In this document: positions 25,182 to 39,061 of the stretch, piece by piece
How positions within the stretch are numbered: the first letter of the stretch is position 1
Layout: every line of letters starts with the position of its first letter
Assembly (NCBI GenBank): GCA_021613535.1
Contig: CP075495.1
Coordinates: 3,534,001-3,598,000 of the forward strand
DNA length: 64,000 nucleotides
Source of the DNA: Adineta vaga
Lineage: Eukaryota; Rotifera
Direction: 5' to 3'
The notes under the pieces: generated by a model
What the model was told of the DNA's origin: nothing
Seen by the model: only the letters and a program-made list of their open reading frames with translations
The model's database searches: none
Translations under genes and position numbers: made by a program

Positions 25182-25867
25182 AGTTTTCATAAAACAAAAA
25201 ATATATTTTAATCTTTTGTAACTTTTATTTAAAAAAATCGAGATAAATACTCCCCCTACTCCCTTCTTTTTGAGGCATACTATAACAAACAAGAGAAGTA
25301 TAATCAGATTTTATTTCTAGATTTTGATTTCATACGAAAATATTATTTGAAAGATGATATATAAAAGAACTTTATTATGATCGTTGTTATATATGTTCTT
25401 TGAATTTACATTTGAGGATTTACTATACTCTAAACTAATAAACGAAATAAGTTCTACAAGATTTCTTTTGTTTATCAAATCATATAGCCTTATTTATTTT
25501 CTAAAATACACTTCCGTTTAGTAGAACTATGCGATTAAAAACAACATATGTTGATAGTTTTTTTTATCTGATTAAATCTTGAATAAATTTTATGTCAGAA
25601 TCTAGTTTTCTATTTACGAAGAAACAAAATATATGCCTTCTGTGATTCTTTTTCTTTCTATTCTGCATCGAACATTCGAGATTGTGCTTCTTCCTTTTTT
25701 TTCCGTCGTCATCACATCAGTTAGTTTTGCATTCTTTTTCTTTTTATTCTCCATTACTATACTAGACAGATCATACGAGAGGTGTGTATACGTGCGGCTA
25801 CCTTATTTGAGTTTGGGTTTTCTTTATTTCTTTTTTAAATAGATTTTTCGATCGATAAAACGAAATA
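25182..25867. other. Intergenic between NAE1 and GST
   Basis: About 690 bases, AT-rich, with no gene recognised. It contains the NAE1 3' UTR and the GST upstream region. An ATG-started 69-codon frame at 25633-25842 is hydrophobic and T-rich and is probably chance. Confidence 0.4.
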
Positions 25868-26550
25868 ATGTCATCATCAAACATATATTCACTTCATTAT
25901 TTTAATGGTCGAGGCCGTGCTGAAGCAGTTCGATTAATTTTTGTCCAGGCCGGTGAAAAATTCGAAGATCTTCGTCATAGTCCTGACGAATGGGCAAAAT
26001 TAAAAGGTCAAATGCCCTTAGGTCAAATGCCTGTATTAGGTATAAAATCTCTCGTGTAAAATTTCTAGTTTTCATTTTATATATTTTTTGCCTAGAAATT
26101 AACGGTGAAAAATATCCACAATCAGCATCAATTGCACGTTACGTTGCACGACAATTTAAACTTGCCGGTAAAGATGATCTTGAATCTCTTAAATGTGATA
26201 TTATTGTTGATACGATGCAAGAAATTAATGAAGCATATTATGAAGCATGGTTTCATATTAAAGATGAAAAACGAAAAGAATCGGAACAAGCAAAATTTAA
26301 AACTGATTTATTACCTCAAAAATTAAAAGGTCTTGAAACTATGATGAATACCTATGGAAATGGTACATGGGCTGTTGGTAGCAATGTAACATGGGCAGAT
26401 TTGTTAGTATATGATTCCATACAAAACATTCTTCGAATTGATGAACAAGCATTAGATAAATATGCAACTTTGAAGAAAAATCATGAAGCTGTTGAAAAAT
26501 TACCAAAAATTGCCGGATATTTAGCAGAACGAAAACCAACACCATTTTAA
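25868..26550 (+). CDS. Glutathione S-transferase, sigma class
   Basis: Two exons (25868-26039, 26096-26550) encode 208 residues, the normal cytosolic GST length. The N-terminal thioredoxin-like domain shows the sigma-type start [19 protein letters not shown] with the catalytic Tyr. The glutathione-binding LGQMPVL and [13 protein letters not shown] (SNAIL/TRAIL position) follow. The C-terminal helical domain contains [10 protein letters not shown], the conserved N-capping motif region. Sigma GSTs conjugate glutathione to lipid peroxidation products and include prostaglandin D synthases. The intron falls inside the cis-proline/beta-strand segment, between PVL and EINGEKYPQ. The protein ends KPTPF, typical of the class. 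Confidence 0.93.
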
Positions 26551-26869
26551 AATTAAACGATATATTCAAAAGACTTTTAGTTTACTTTTCTTTTTAACAT
26601 TCATTTGATGAACCTATAGTTTGAAAAGCAAAATTTTTATCTTCAGTATTGTTAAATAAACTTTCATTCTCTATATGTATTGCTTCATAGTTTGATGTAA
26701 TTTGAGAAAATATGAAAAGACACAAATACAATTTAGTTACAGAACTTGTTGTTCTCCAACTATATATAGATAAGGTAGATCAGTGCGGTTGATAACATTT
26801 GTTGACTTGATAGATAACAAAGAAAACGGATCATAAATAGAGTTGTTTTTATTCATACCGTTTATAATC
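26551..26869. other. Intergenic between GST and glycosidase genes
   Basis: About 320 bases. AT-rich with no gene seen; it includes the GST 3' UTR (AATAAA-like sequence near 26655) and a short TA run near 26760. Confidence 0.4.
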
Positions 26870-28820
26870 ATGAATGTCAATAAGAGTTTCATAATCGTTT
26901 TCCTATATTTTTGTACATTCAGTACTGTTCATTTATTGTCAACATCAGAAACAATTAATCTAAAACACAATAATTCTGATCCGATTGTTATTGAAGTATC
27001 ATGGAATTCACATGATTATGATCTACATACAATTCCAACTTTGCAAGTTGTTTCCAATCCTTTACTAGCTCGACAATTTTCTCCTATTTACAAACAAATA
27101 TTTGCAAGTTTGAAACAACTCAATGCTGATTATGCTCGCTATGCAGTTTGGTTTCCTTATCCAAAACTAGCTGTTGCAGAACTAGATCCTCCATCTGGTC
27201 TTGTTCAATGTGGCAATGTTGGACAAGATTTTTCAATTGATCTATCATGTGAACAAAATAGTGGTGTCATCAGTCAAGTTGATTTTGCATCATATGGTAC
27301 ATCAACTGGAGCTTGTGGTCAGATGAGACAAGGACAATGTCATGCGGCAAATAGTACAACTATTGTTCAACAAATGTGTGTTGGTAAATCAAAATGTTCA
27401 GTACCAGCATCGGTAGAACTCTTTGGAGATCCTTGTAAGTTTTATCACTGTCATTTTGCGGTCAATAGAATAGCTAATTATTATTGTCTATTGTATAGGT
27501 TATGGAACAGTGAAGCGTTTACTTATTCAAATTCAATGTAATCCACCACAAAATAATACTTATTACAATTTTACATATCTTGATACGATGCTTGAAGATT
27601 TTCTCGATGCTACCGATGGTCATTCGCGTATTATTTCATTTTGTACTCAACCAACTTGGTTGTTCAAACAAGATACACCGCATATCTATCCTGATAATGC
27701 AACACTTACGGATTGGGGATATCCCGTTGGTACAGAATTAGTGGATGATACTATGCAAGCATTAGGTGATTATTATGGTCGTCTTCTTGCTTGGTACACG
27801 CGCGGCGGATTTATTGATGAATATGGACGTAAACACACTTCAAACTATTATTACAACTGGGATTATACAGAAATCTTTAATGAAGTTGAAGCTGAACATC
27901 ATATGACAGTTGAATATTATACACGAGCTTATGATGCAGTCGTTCAGGGTATTCGTCGACATACGAATAATTATGCTATGAAATACGTTGGATTAGCATT
28001 GGCATGTAAGTGTTTTACCTTGTTGTTGTTTTTATGAAATCGATCTTTCAGATCATCAATTTGATTGGTTTCGATATTTTCTCAATCATTCAAATCATGC
28101 ATCAGATATTCCACTCGATATGATTTCATATCATTTCTATGCCGGTGGAAAATCTCGAACTAATCCATTAGATTGGGAACCATTTTTCAGTCAACTTGAT
28201 ACATTTACATTACAAGTTGAACAAATTGAAGAAATTCGAAAAATACTTTCACCTGATACAAGAACAACTATTGATGAACTGGGTGTTATCCTTCCTGATG
28301 ATAATACACCTGATGCACCGCAATTTCCACCAATCTATTGGAATGCAGCAGCAGCTCTCTATGCCTATGCATGGGCAAAACTATCACGACTTCGTATCGA
28401 TGTTGTTGGACATAGTCAACTTGTTGGTTAGTATTCATTAATTATTGACTTGTTTTCTTTCTATTTTGATATCTTTTATCGATAGGCTATCCAGAACTAC
28501 ACGATCTTCAACTTCAACCTCAATTTCCAAGTGTTGCTTTACTCAATTGGACAACAGGTGAAGGTACAGCAAAATATTGGACATCAAAACTACTTATTGA
28601 TACAATTGATATTGATAATGATCAAGCTGTAATTACACAGACTACAGATGTTACTGGACAAAATATATTTAGTCAAGCATTTGTAGGTGTCAATGGTCGT
28701 CGATGGGTATTGCTTATTAATAAGCGATATGCCGATGTTGATATATTTCTACCAGGATCGACGGGTGGACGTATGCAAATCATTAATGAAGCAACTGGTT
28801 TTGGGCCTCAACGGAAGTAA
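26870..28820 (+). CDS. Secreted clan GH-A-like glycosidase with inserted SUEL lectin domain
   Basis: Four exons (26870-27434, 27499-28005, 28052-28426, 28486-28820) give 593 residues with an N-terminal signal peptide (IIVFLYFCTFSTVHLL). A glycosidase domain begins near residue 45 and is interrupted by a SUEL/rhamnose-binding lectin domain (about 107-205: VQCG, a YGTSTGACG segment, GQCHAANS, VGKSKCSVPAS, FGDPCYGT). It then resumes: GHSRIISFCTQPTWLF, EIFNEVEAEHH with the likely acid/base Glu, and TIDELGV with the likely nucleophile Glu. This spacing resembles GH39/GH79-type enzymes, but the exact family is not certain. The in-frame stop at 28818 comes early: the frame shifted by +2 continues with an end typical of such enzymes (LNPFAVAVVHMP) to a stop at 28897. 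Confidence 0.8.
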
Positions 28821-30313
28821 TCTTAACTTTGAGCACAATATCATTGAATCCATTTGCTGTTGCCGTTGTACATATGCCAACTGCAGATGTAAATTAAAAG
28901 ATAAACGAAAACTAGACTACTTTCATAGATCGTTTCTATTTAATGAGAATTCGTAATAAATAAATTTATAATACATTTGCCTATGAACAAAAAACCATAC
29001 TGTGATCTATTTCTTGACATGTGTGTCTCGAATTTAGAAGAAAAAAAAACAACAAATTAAAGTTATTCATCTCAATATTATCATATGATTCGTTCTGATA
29101 CATTTGAATCTTTTGTAATATAACGAATATTTTCATTGATAACTCTGTAGGAAATAATTATCTTCTCTCGTGTTTTTTTTCTATTATATAAAACAGATGT
29201 AAGAATTTTCCTATCAGTTGAAACTCATCAAAAATTTGATGAAATAAACCGCTAAAAGCATCTGAACGATGTTTAATCAAGCTTACAGTATCATCAACAT
29301 TCGAATTCTTTTATTTCGTTTTCCTTTGCAATGATGATGAAATATATATCAAAAACATCTAATCCTTCAGGCTAAATAATGTGCACTGGTGCACGTTCCA
29401 TTTGATGATGATGATGATGAGACATTCCTCAATATATGACTCGTTTTGTTCTTAACACATTATCTACATAGATATCTTATGAAAAGGTGCGTGCACGCGC
29501 ATCTTCCGCATGATGGACAGTTGGAGGATACAAACGTATATATATACATATCTTTATATCCACATACATTTATATATATACATATTCAAAATCAGACGCC
29601 CGAACGTAATGCGAATATTGTCGTTCTCTCATATCGATTCAATAGGGCTAAAGAAACAGAAATGAAGAAGAAAAGGGAGAGAAAAAAGGTAAAAGATATT
29701 ATCATTTTCTCATCTATTTGTACATAACGAAATGACTCTTTTTTGTCGTTATCAAAAATCTATTCTGAGCCATGCATCGATTATTGGAGAAATGAGATTT
29801 TTCTATCGACCAATCCAGAGAAAAAGCCAATCAATAATAGTTAACAATTAAAAATAGTATATAATAAAACAAACATATAACGTTCATTGAGATATGCGAT
29901 TGTCATTCTTCTTTCAACAAAAAACCTTGAATACTAATCATAAAAATGAAGATAAATATCTTTTATTTCGATGAACTCTATCACTAAATCGGTGACTTCG
30001 TTTGTCTAATCAGATGATAATCATTGTTTGCATGTATGAAATAGATGGTAATTTGTATTTATAGAAAACAACATTGATAAGACTTCGTGACTTGACAGAA
30101 ATGTTCATTTGTCATTTGATTGCACATCATTTTACTTCGAAGAAGAAAAAAACCTTTCATAAATATATGAAATTATTTTTGTAACGTTTCTTTTTTTTTC
30201 TTTTTTTTTTTGAACGGACATATATGTTCATTGTAAAAAGCGTGTTGATTTGTTGTCACCAATCGAATCTTTATTCGTATCATCAAATAAGAACGATACG
30301 AGAAGAGAATAAG

Positions 30314-30385
30314 TAGAAGAAGAAGAAGAAGAAGAAGAGAAAAATCGACCATAGAAGAGAGAGAGAGAGGGAGAGACAGAGAAAG
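30314..30385. repeat. Purine microsatellite, (AAG)n followed by (GA)n
   Basis: About eight AAG/GAA units (30314-30339) are followed after a short gap by a GA-rich run (30353-30385). It is a simple-sequence repeat in the non-coding region ahead of PAX6. Confidence 0.8.
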
Positions 30386-30529
30386 AGAAAAAATAGTATT
30401 ACAATCTATCAGGTGTATACACGTTGATTCGTTAAAAATTTTCTTTCGTGTATATACGCATATGTATGTGTTTTTTTCTGTATTTCTATATTCTATTGAA
30501 AACTTCGAATGAACATCATTTGAAATCTT

Positions 30530-30550
30530 GATGATGATGATGATGATGAT
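30530..30550. repeat. (GAT)n microsatellite
   Basis: Seven GAT/ATG units in tandem in the non-coding region ahead of PAX6. Confidence 0.8.
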
Positions 30551-31301
30551 TTTCTCCCGTTGGCATCGAAATAATTATACTAACTTGATCGTTAAATAGA
30601 CCATTTGAAGTGGGCAACACTAGTGATAGTTAGTTGTTGATGATGTATGTATATGTATTGTAGTAAAGTGGTCCTTTTTAGTGAATAATCCATCTTTGAG
30701 TTGTATTTATTTGCTCTGTTTCTCTGTGCTTGATTATTCATTTCACATTCATTGAAAGAAGAAGAAAAATCTGATGAAACAACTCTATTCATTATATTTA
30801 TATATATATAATTTTACTTTTCATACTTCTAGATTCTTTATTCATTTTTTTTTCTTATTGCTTCATCTTATTAAAGTAAGTAAGATTTTTTTCTTCTTCG
30901 TTTTCTTTCTTTTTTATCTTTTTGACAAAGAAATTAGAATCGATAAGAGGATGACTTTCTGAAATCTTGGATCGCCTACTCCAGCTGACAACTCTATTAA
31001 CTTTCTCTTTAGAAAATATCTTGTCTGTCTTTCCCTATCGATGAGCTTATCATCAGGGAGTCACTCGAAGACTATCATTGATTCGAATTAATTACTATCG
31101 AAAGACAAGAGCAGATTTACAATGTCCCATTTGACCGTATTTACATGAGATAATACAAAAAAAAAACGAAGACAAAAGGGAAGAGAGAGGGATAGAAAAA
31201 AAACGTTTTTTTTTTGAGAATGTTTCTTATATGGCGTTTATATATACTAAAAGAAGAGAAGAGTTTTCTCATTTTCTTTATACATCATTGAATTAAATGA
31301 A

Positions 31302-33360
<2,059 letters not shown>

Positions 33361-34881
33361 TAATGATTCTTCTTTTTTCTCTTTCTTTTTTTCCGTTGTA
33401 GATATCGAAAACAAGAATTTACTGAATATTTCTTTTCTTTACTCATTTGTTTTTGTTTTCTTTCTCATTTTCCTTTTTCTTTTTCTCTCTCTTGTGTTTG
33501 TGATAATCGTCTCATTATGAATAGAAGTTCGTATATCCTATTCTCTGCACTTCAATTGACGAACATTTGACAGTCACCACTAAAATCAGATCAGCAACGC
33601 TCGGTTGAACTGCTCATTCACTCACTCAATGTATCAATGACTCTCTATGACTGAGCAGCTAGACAGACAGACAATATTGTATGCTAGTAATCAAGTTTGA
33701 TCGGTAGTTGTCGAACGACAAGGATGAAAGATTGATTCACATTTAAAACAAAGATGATTATTGCTCTTTTCTTCTTCTTCTTCTTCTTCTTCTTTCTCTT
33801 AAGCTGACCATTCGGCATACCGTCTTAATGTTTTGTTCAATGTTTTCTTTTCTATTTTGTTTAACATTAAATTGTCGTTTTAATAATTATTGTTGATCAC
33901 AATTGAACCACGAAAGATAAAACAATGATCAGTCACATATGACGAACGAATCGTTAAAAATTAGAGGAAGAAGAGAAATAAAAAGCACATGAATCAATGA
34001 ATTTCATTTTCTTCATATATCGGAAAACAAAGATGAAGACCACTAACAACGTGGGAAAGGTATTTTAAAATTTAATCGGAAAAGAAAGAGAATAGAATAC
34101 ATTCATAAAAAGTCAAAACATAGTCAATCAACTAAAATGAAATTGCCCAGTCTCTTGTGTAGTTTCATACTACATATGTTTGAAAAACAATACTTCACAA
34201 TTTTTCAACTATATTAAGTTTATGATAATAGTGACTAGAACTGATAACAATGCATTCAAACTAAGACATTACTTACATCACGGAACGATCATCTCATTTT
34301 ATTTCGAAACTATTGAAATAAATTGTTATCCGATGTAAAAAATAATATTCAAGTCAATATATTTAAGAGATTTCGGTGACATTTAGATCTATTTGAGAAA
34401 CTCGATTATTTTCAAAGAATAATTATTATAACATAGATAAGAATTCGACTGATTTTCTCGACAAAATCGTTTAAAGTTAATTCAATTCAATTCCATTCAA
34501 TCAATCAAAATAAAAATATTTCTTTTTTTCCGAATCGAACATGTATTCGGTCAACAAATATCAGTGTCTGGCAGGCATACTACTGTTGCAATTTCTTATG
34601 AATAAATGTATATATGAAGTAATTTGTGTGTCTTTATTGTCACATTCATTCAAATAAACTAAAAAAAAAAGAAATTCAAACAAAGAAAAAAGAAAACAAT
34701 GAACAAAAAAGAAACATTTGAAAGAAGTTACTTCTATTATAATACAATAGAAAAAAAAAACAAAAGAGTCAAGATAAGAACTATACAGTACTGTTATGAC
34801 ACAACAGCCATTCGCCTTTGCAAAAAAAATTAAAAGAAAGAAAAAGAAGAAGAACAAAGCAAGAAACGTTCAAATCTAAGA
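33361..34881. other. Intergenic between convergent PAX6 and membrane-protein genes
   Basis: About 1.5 kb with no gene recognised. It holds the PAX6 3' UTR, T/C-rich tracts (33370-33490), a CTT microsatellite (about 33770-33796) and a short complementary pair CTGCTCA/TGAGCAG near 33611 and 33653. A 98-codon - strand frame (34561-34857) is homopolymer-driven. Confidence 0.4.
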
Positions 34882-36973
34882 TCACGTTTCTGATTCTGTC
34901 AACATTGTATGATCACCAAATCGATGGTGTTGAAAAAAATTAGTGGTGCTATTTTGACGCATAAGTATAGTAGGAATTAAATGATCATGATGTAAACGAT
35001 CATAGGGTATTGCAGATGGAAGAGGTTGTGGTGGTCCACTAATTTCTGATGTTGTCATTGATTCAGGTGGTTTTGGCCAAGTATGCTCAGAAGAATCGTC
35101 TTGTGGAGATGATTCCATCATTACTCGAAAACCAAGAATATCATTTGATTGTGTTGATGAGAAACCTTCAAAACCAATTGGTAGAACTGTTGGTTTCTGT
35201 GATCGACAAGGTACAGGTGGCGGTGGAGCTTTTTTCAATTGATTCTCTTCGATTGCCCCATAAATTTTCTGACTATTGAAACGAAGAGCAATTGTATTTG
35301 GATCAAGATCCATTGTAACAGATTGATGTTGGAATGATGATTTGTCCTTCGTAGGAATATTTGATGATCGAATATCATTAAAATGAATTTGAGCAATAGT
35401 TGGTGGTAATGGTGGTGGTTCGTTTGGTGGTTGAACACGTTTCAATGTACCAGCATGAGATCGTGGTAATGTTCGATCTTTTGGTTGTGGTGAATCAGCA
35501 AAACAATCATTTTTAATTCCACGACATGATGAATCATTATGAACATTCATTGTCGATGAGAGATATCTTAATGATCGAATAGGCATTGTATTCGAAGAAT
35601 TTTTAATGATTTCATCATTATTAGTCGTTGATGATGACGATGAAAGAGCAGGTGAAACAGGTAAAACATAGATTCCATGAACTTTTTTTCGAAAATCTAC
35701 AGGTGCACGAGAACGTGGTGTTTGATTTGAAGGAAAATGATGATGATGATGATGATCAATGCTATCTCTATCAGTTAATGTATGATCTTGTCGTTTTAAC
35801 GAATGTGTTGGAGTAAAATTTGGTCGAGATTGTTGACGAACAATCGGTACAATGCATATATCGGAACGATGATCTTTTAATTCTTCATGAAATGTTGTTG
35901 ATGATATTTTTTCATTTTCATCCGATGGATGACGGGAAAAGTTATTTGGTAATTGACGTCGTTGACGTTGAATTGTATTTGCTGCACTTGTCAAACAAGG
36001 TGATCTTGGTGACACCAATGCTACTTTTTCGGTTTCTATTCAAAATGAACAAACAAAAAGAAATTTTTTAATATTTTAAAAGTGAAAGACGATCAAATCA
36101 TTTCATCTCTTTTATTTTGTCATACACCGATCATGCGATTGTCCACTCTAATTAATTGACCCTACTCGAACAATTGTACAGACAGCTTTGTTCCCTTTTT
36201 TTTCTCTTTTTTCATTCTATTCTCGTGCACTTAGCCTCGTCACAACAACTACTCATAAATGTAATTCAATGCCATTGTATATATTCATTCAATCGTTCGT
36301 ATTCTCGGTCATATATATGCATGAATACCATTTCAATAGTCACATATCATCATTGTCGGTCTAATTTCAATTTTGCATTTTATTAAAACATGCCAATGTA
36401 TGTATTACACATACACACAAAAACACGTTGGACGTGTAGATATGAGAAGAAAAAAAATGAAAGACTGTATTATTTATTCAGCTGAACGAAACGCATAGGA
36501 AAAAAAAGGACATCGAAAGAGTCAAGGTAAAGTAGAAGTTATTCACTTCATCTCTCTCTCTCTCTCTTTTGATTAGAAAAAGAAATGTTTGTATAGAGAT
36601 TCATTTTATTTCCTATTCTTTTTCTAATATGACGTAATTCTATGACAATGAAATATGTGTGAAGTATGCAGAGGACTTACCATGATGAGATGCACATAAC
36701 GTATGAAAACAAAAACGTATTACTGCAATAAGTGCTGATAGACATAGTAAACTAATGACAATTACACCAATCCAAAATGGAATTTTATAATGTAGATCAT
36801 TGCTAGCAAATGCATCGGAAGCTATTAAAAATAAATAGCAAATGTATGAAAAGTAATAAAAAGAAAATAATCATCCTACATTCGTCGGAATCTGCCGAAA
36901 AGCTTTCATCATCGTAATTTCGTGAAAGTGATGCTGTATAATTTTTCCACACTAAATTTAAATACTGTTCCAT
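34882..36973 (-). CDS. Single-pass membrane protein with long proline-rich cytoplasmic tail, unrecognised
   Basis: Three exons on the - strand (36880-36973, 36681-36821, 34882-36035) close to 462 residues. There is no signal peptide. A short N-terminal segment of about 45 residues (one NYT glycosylation site, acidic Ser-rich stretch) leads to one transmembrane helix (IPFWIGVIVISLLCLSALIAV). A tail of about 390 residues follows, rich in Ser, Pro and His. The tail contains a His run (HHHHHH) and candidate SH3-binding sequences EPPPLPPT and APPPPVPCRS, suggesting an adaptor-binding receptor-like or scaffold role (inference). I do not recognise the family. The start is the first ATG in an exon whose donor keeps frame with the membrane exon. 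Confidence 0.7.
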
Positions 36974-39061
36974 TTAACGATAAATAGATCATCAATCAAT
37001 CTAAAAAAGCAACATACACATATTTTGGTACCTGTTTGATAATGCAGACATATACACAGTCAAAGAGAGTAATGTCTAGACGATATATGCTGATAGCGAT
37101 ATATAACTTGCATTGCTAACTGTACTAGTGCACTGACATGTCAAGTAAATGCGAAAGAGAATGAATAAAAGAGAATTCAAACAATATGCAAGATTATTCG
37201 ACTCGGACATGTATGTGCGTATGGAACAATATAACCGATCTGATTCTGTTCTTTACTTATATGTATGATGTAATAACCCTATCGATATTGAATAATCAGA
37301 AGACGATGGCGACGACATTGAATGTTGTTTTTTCGAAAAAATAGTTCTGAACATGAATTGAAAAGAAAAAGAAAACAATATATGCATGAGAGAAGATAAG
37401 AAGTATGTATTAGTGAAAAAAAATTGCTAGGTTATTGATTTATCAAACAAAAGAATGAGTGATCATTCGACCATCCTTTTGACCTGTTCGTTTTCTTATC
37501 AATATCTCGAAGGATAAATTGAAGGAGACAACAACGAAAGAGAAGAAGAAGAGGACATGCATCTCTTGAAGAAGTATATGCAAATAAATCATGATCATAT
37601 CTCGCAGGGTAAACTATACTAATGTTTATCGGGATAAGAAAAGACAAAGAGAGCAAGAGAGAGAGTGAGGGAAAGAAATCCTTCATAAATCCATCAAAAA
37701 ATCTCTTTTCTTATATCTACTATATATGTATATTCTTTCAAAGTTATTACATACATATATACCCTTTACCTATGAAGAAAAAAGAGCGAGAGGATATAGA
37801 AGAAGATCGATCCATCCATATATATATATATATATATACATATATAGTGAAGAGTATATATTTATATACATTCTATGCATAGTCAGCTTATGTAATACAA
37901 TCAACCAAAGCACATACATATGTCAAAGAAAAAAAACTGAGAAGTAGAGAGGGAGAGCGAGAAATTTATGAAAAAAGAAAGAAAGAAAGAAAGAAAGAGA
38001 TGAAAGGAAAACAAAGTGTGAATGAACTCAAAATAGATGTTGAATATTGTAACAAGTAGCTTGTGCATTGGCAGAAATATCAAGTATCATTCTACTATTG
38101 TCATACGTAATGTTCTTCTTTCCTACTGAGTTGCTTATATACTATTAAAGATAGAAAAAGAAAAGAGAAGGTTGGTATTAGAATAAGTATCCTGTTCCTC
38201 TATTCTATTATCAAAAAAAGAAGAGAAAGAAAAGCCTTGTTTCTGCACTAGCTTTCATCCGCCTCTGATATATATGTATAAGATGTGTTCGACGTGCATG
38301 TGTTTCTCTTTTTCTTCTGTTCATACTCATGTACTTACCACGGTGGTCATCTATGCCGCAATAAATCATCATGCATGGAGTAATCCTATTCCATCATAAG
38401 ACGAAAGGGAGAGAGAAAGACAAACAGCAAAAAAAGCGTAAAGTATGCACAGACTATGTATGATTATTGTTCGTTGTTGTGATGGTGAAGAAATAAAAGA
38501 ACAAATTGCTCTTCTGAGGCTGTCTATATGGCACATACAGAATAAAGAATGAGCTCTAAAGAAGCGAGAGAGAGGGAGAGGGAGAAAGAAAGACAATCGT
38601 TCGTTTTGTAATTTGGAAATAGAAGACTAGCGGTAGTATGCGTCTGTACCGATGAACAAGAGAGGAAAAAAGAAGGTTGCTTTGTATCAGTCAAGTGCTT
38701 CGTTAAACGTCGATCGTCTCTTTACTCATATCTACTGTACACATACAGAAAAAATATAAATGTATGTGTCGACCTCGTTTCATCTTTCCTCTCTTGCTCT
38801 CCTGTTCAATTGCTATATGCATATATCCGTTGTCGTCGTATTTTTGCGACAAGTGAACTACATTTCTTTCGTACATTGAAAATATGTATATACATATTTC
38901 GAAGCAAAAGAGAAAAAAAGCAATTAACCAACTTTTCATCGTTGTTGTTGTCGTCTTATCTGTCCTGTTTCGTACCGTATACATATATACTCATAAAATG
39001 GTCAATCAATTGGAGCTTATATACTTGGCTTGTTTTTGACCCAGATTAGATATGAAATGAT
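36974..39061. other. Non-coding region rich in simple repeats
   Basis: About 2.1 kb between two - strand genes, with no gene recognised. It contains GA-rich runs near 37650 and 38568, a TA run at about 37817-37846 and a (GAAA)n run at about 37977-38000. Open frames here follow the low-complexity sequence. It should include the promoter of the membrane-protein gene and the 3' UTR of the TMEM272-like gene. Confidence 0.45.
37817..38000. repeat. TA and GAAA microsatellites
   Basis: A TA dinucleotide tract of about 28 bases (37817-37846) and, further on, about six GAAA units (37977-38000). Ordinary sequence lies between them. Confidence 0.75.

Larger units (their letters stand above)
28821..31301. 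other. Large non-coding region upstream of PAX6
   Basis: About 2.5 kb. The first 77 bases could code for the displaced end of the glycosidase. The rest has no convincing gene. It contains tandem GTGCAC palindromes near 29383-29396, a T-rich tract at about 30185-30212, an AAG/GA purine run, a short GAT run and A-rich and T-rich tracts around 31160-31216. A region this size in a gene-dense genome, in front of a developmental regulator, may hold enhancers (inference). Confidence 0.45.

Noticed and set aside
29446-29727. 93-codon + strand frame upstream of PAX6
   Set aside because: Low-complexity TA and GA content; no domain and no conserved features.
34561-34857. 98-codon - strand frame, Phe-rich
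   Set aside because: Arises from A-rich homopolymer tracts; no start context, splice logic or family similarity.
37817-38000. Regular repeats considered as a CRISPR or satellite array
   Set aside because: Only simple microsatellites; no spacer-repeat structure.
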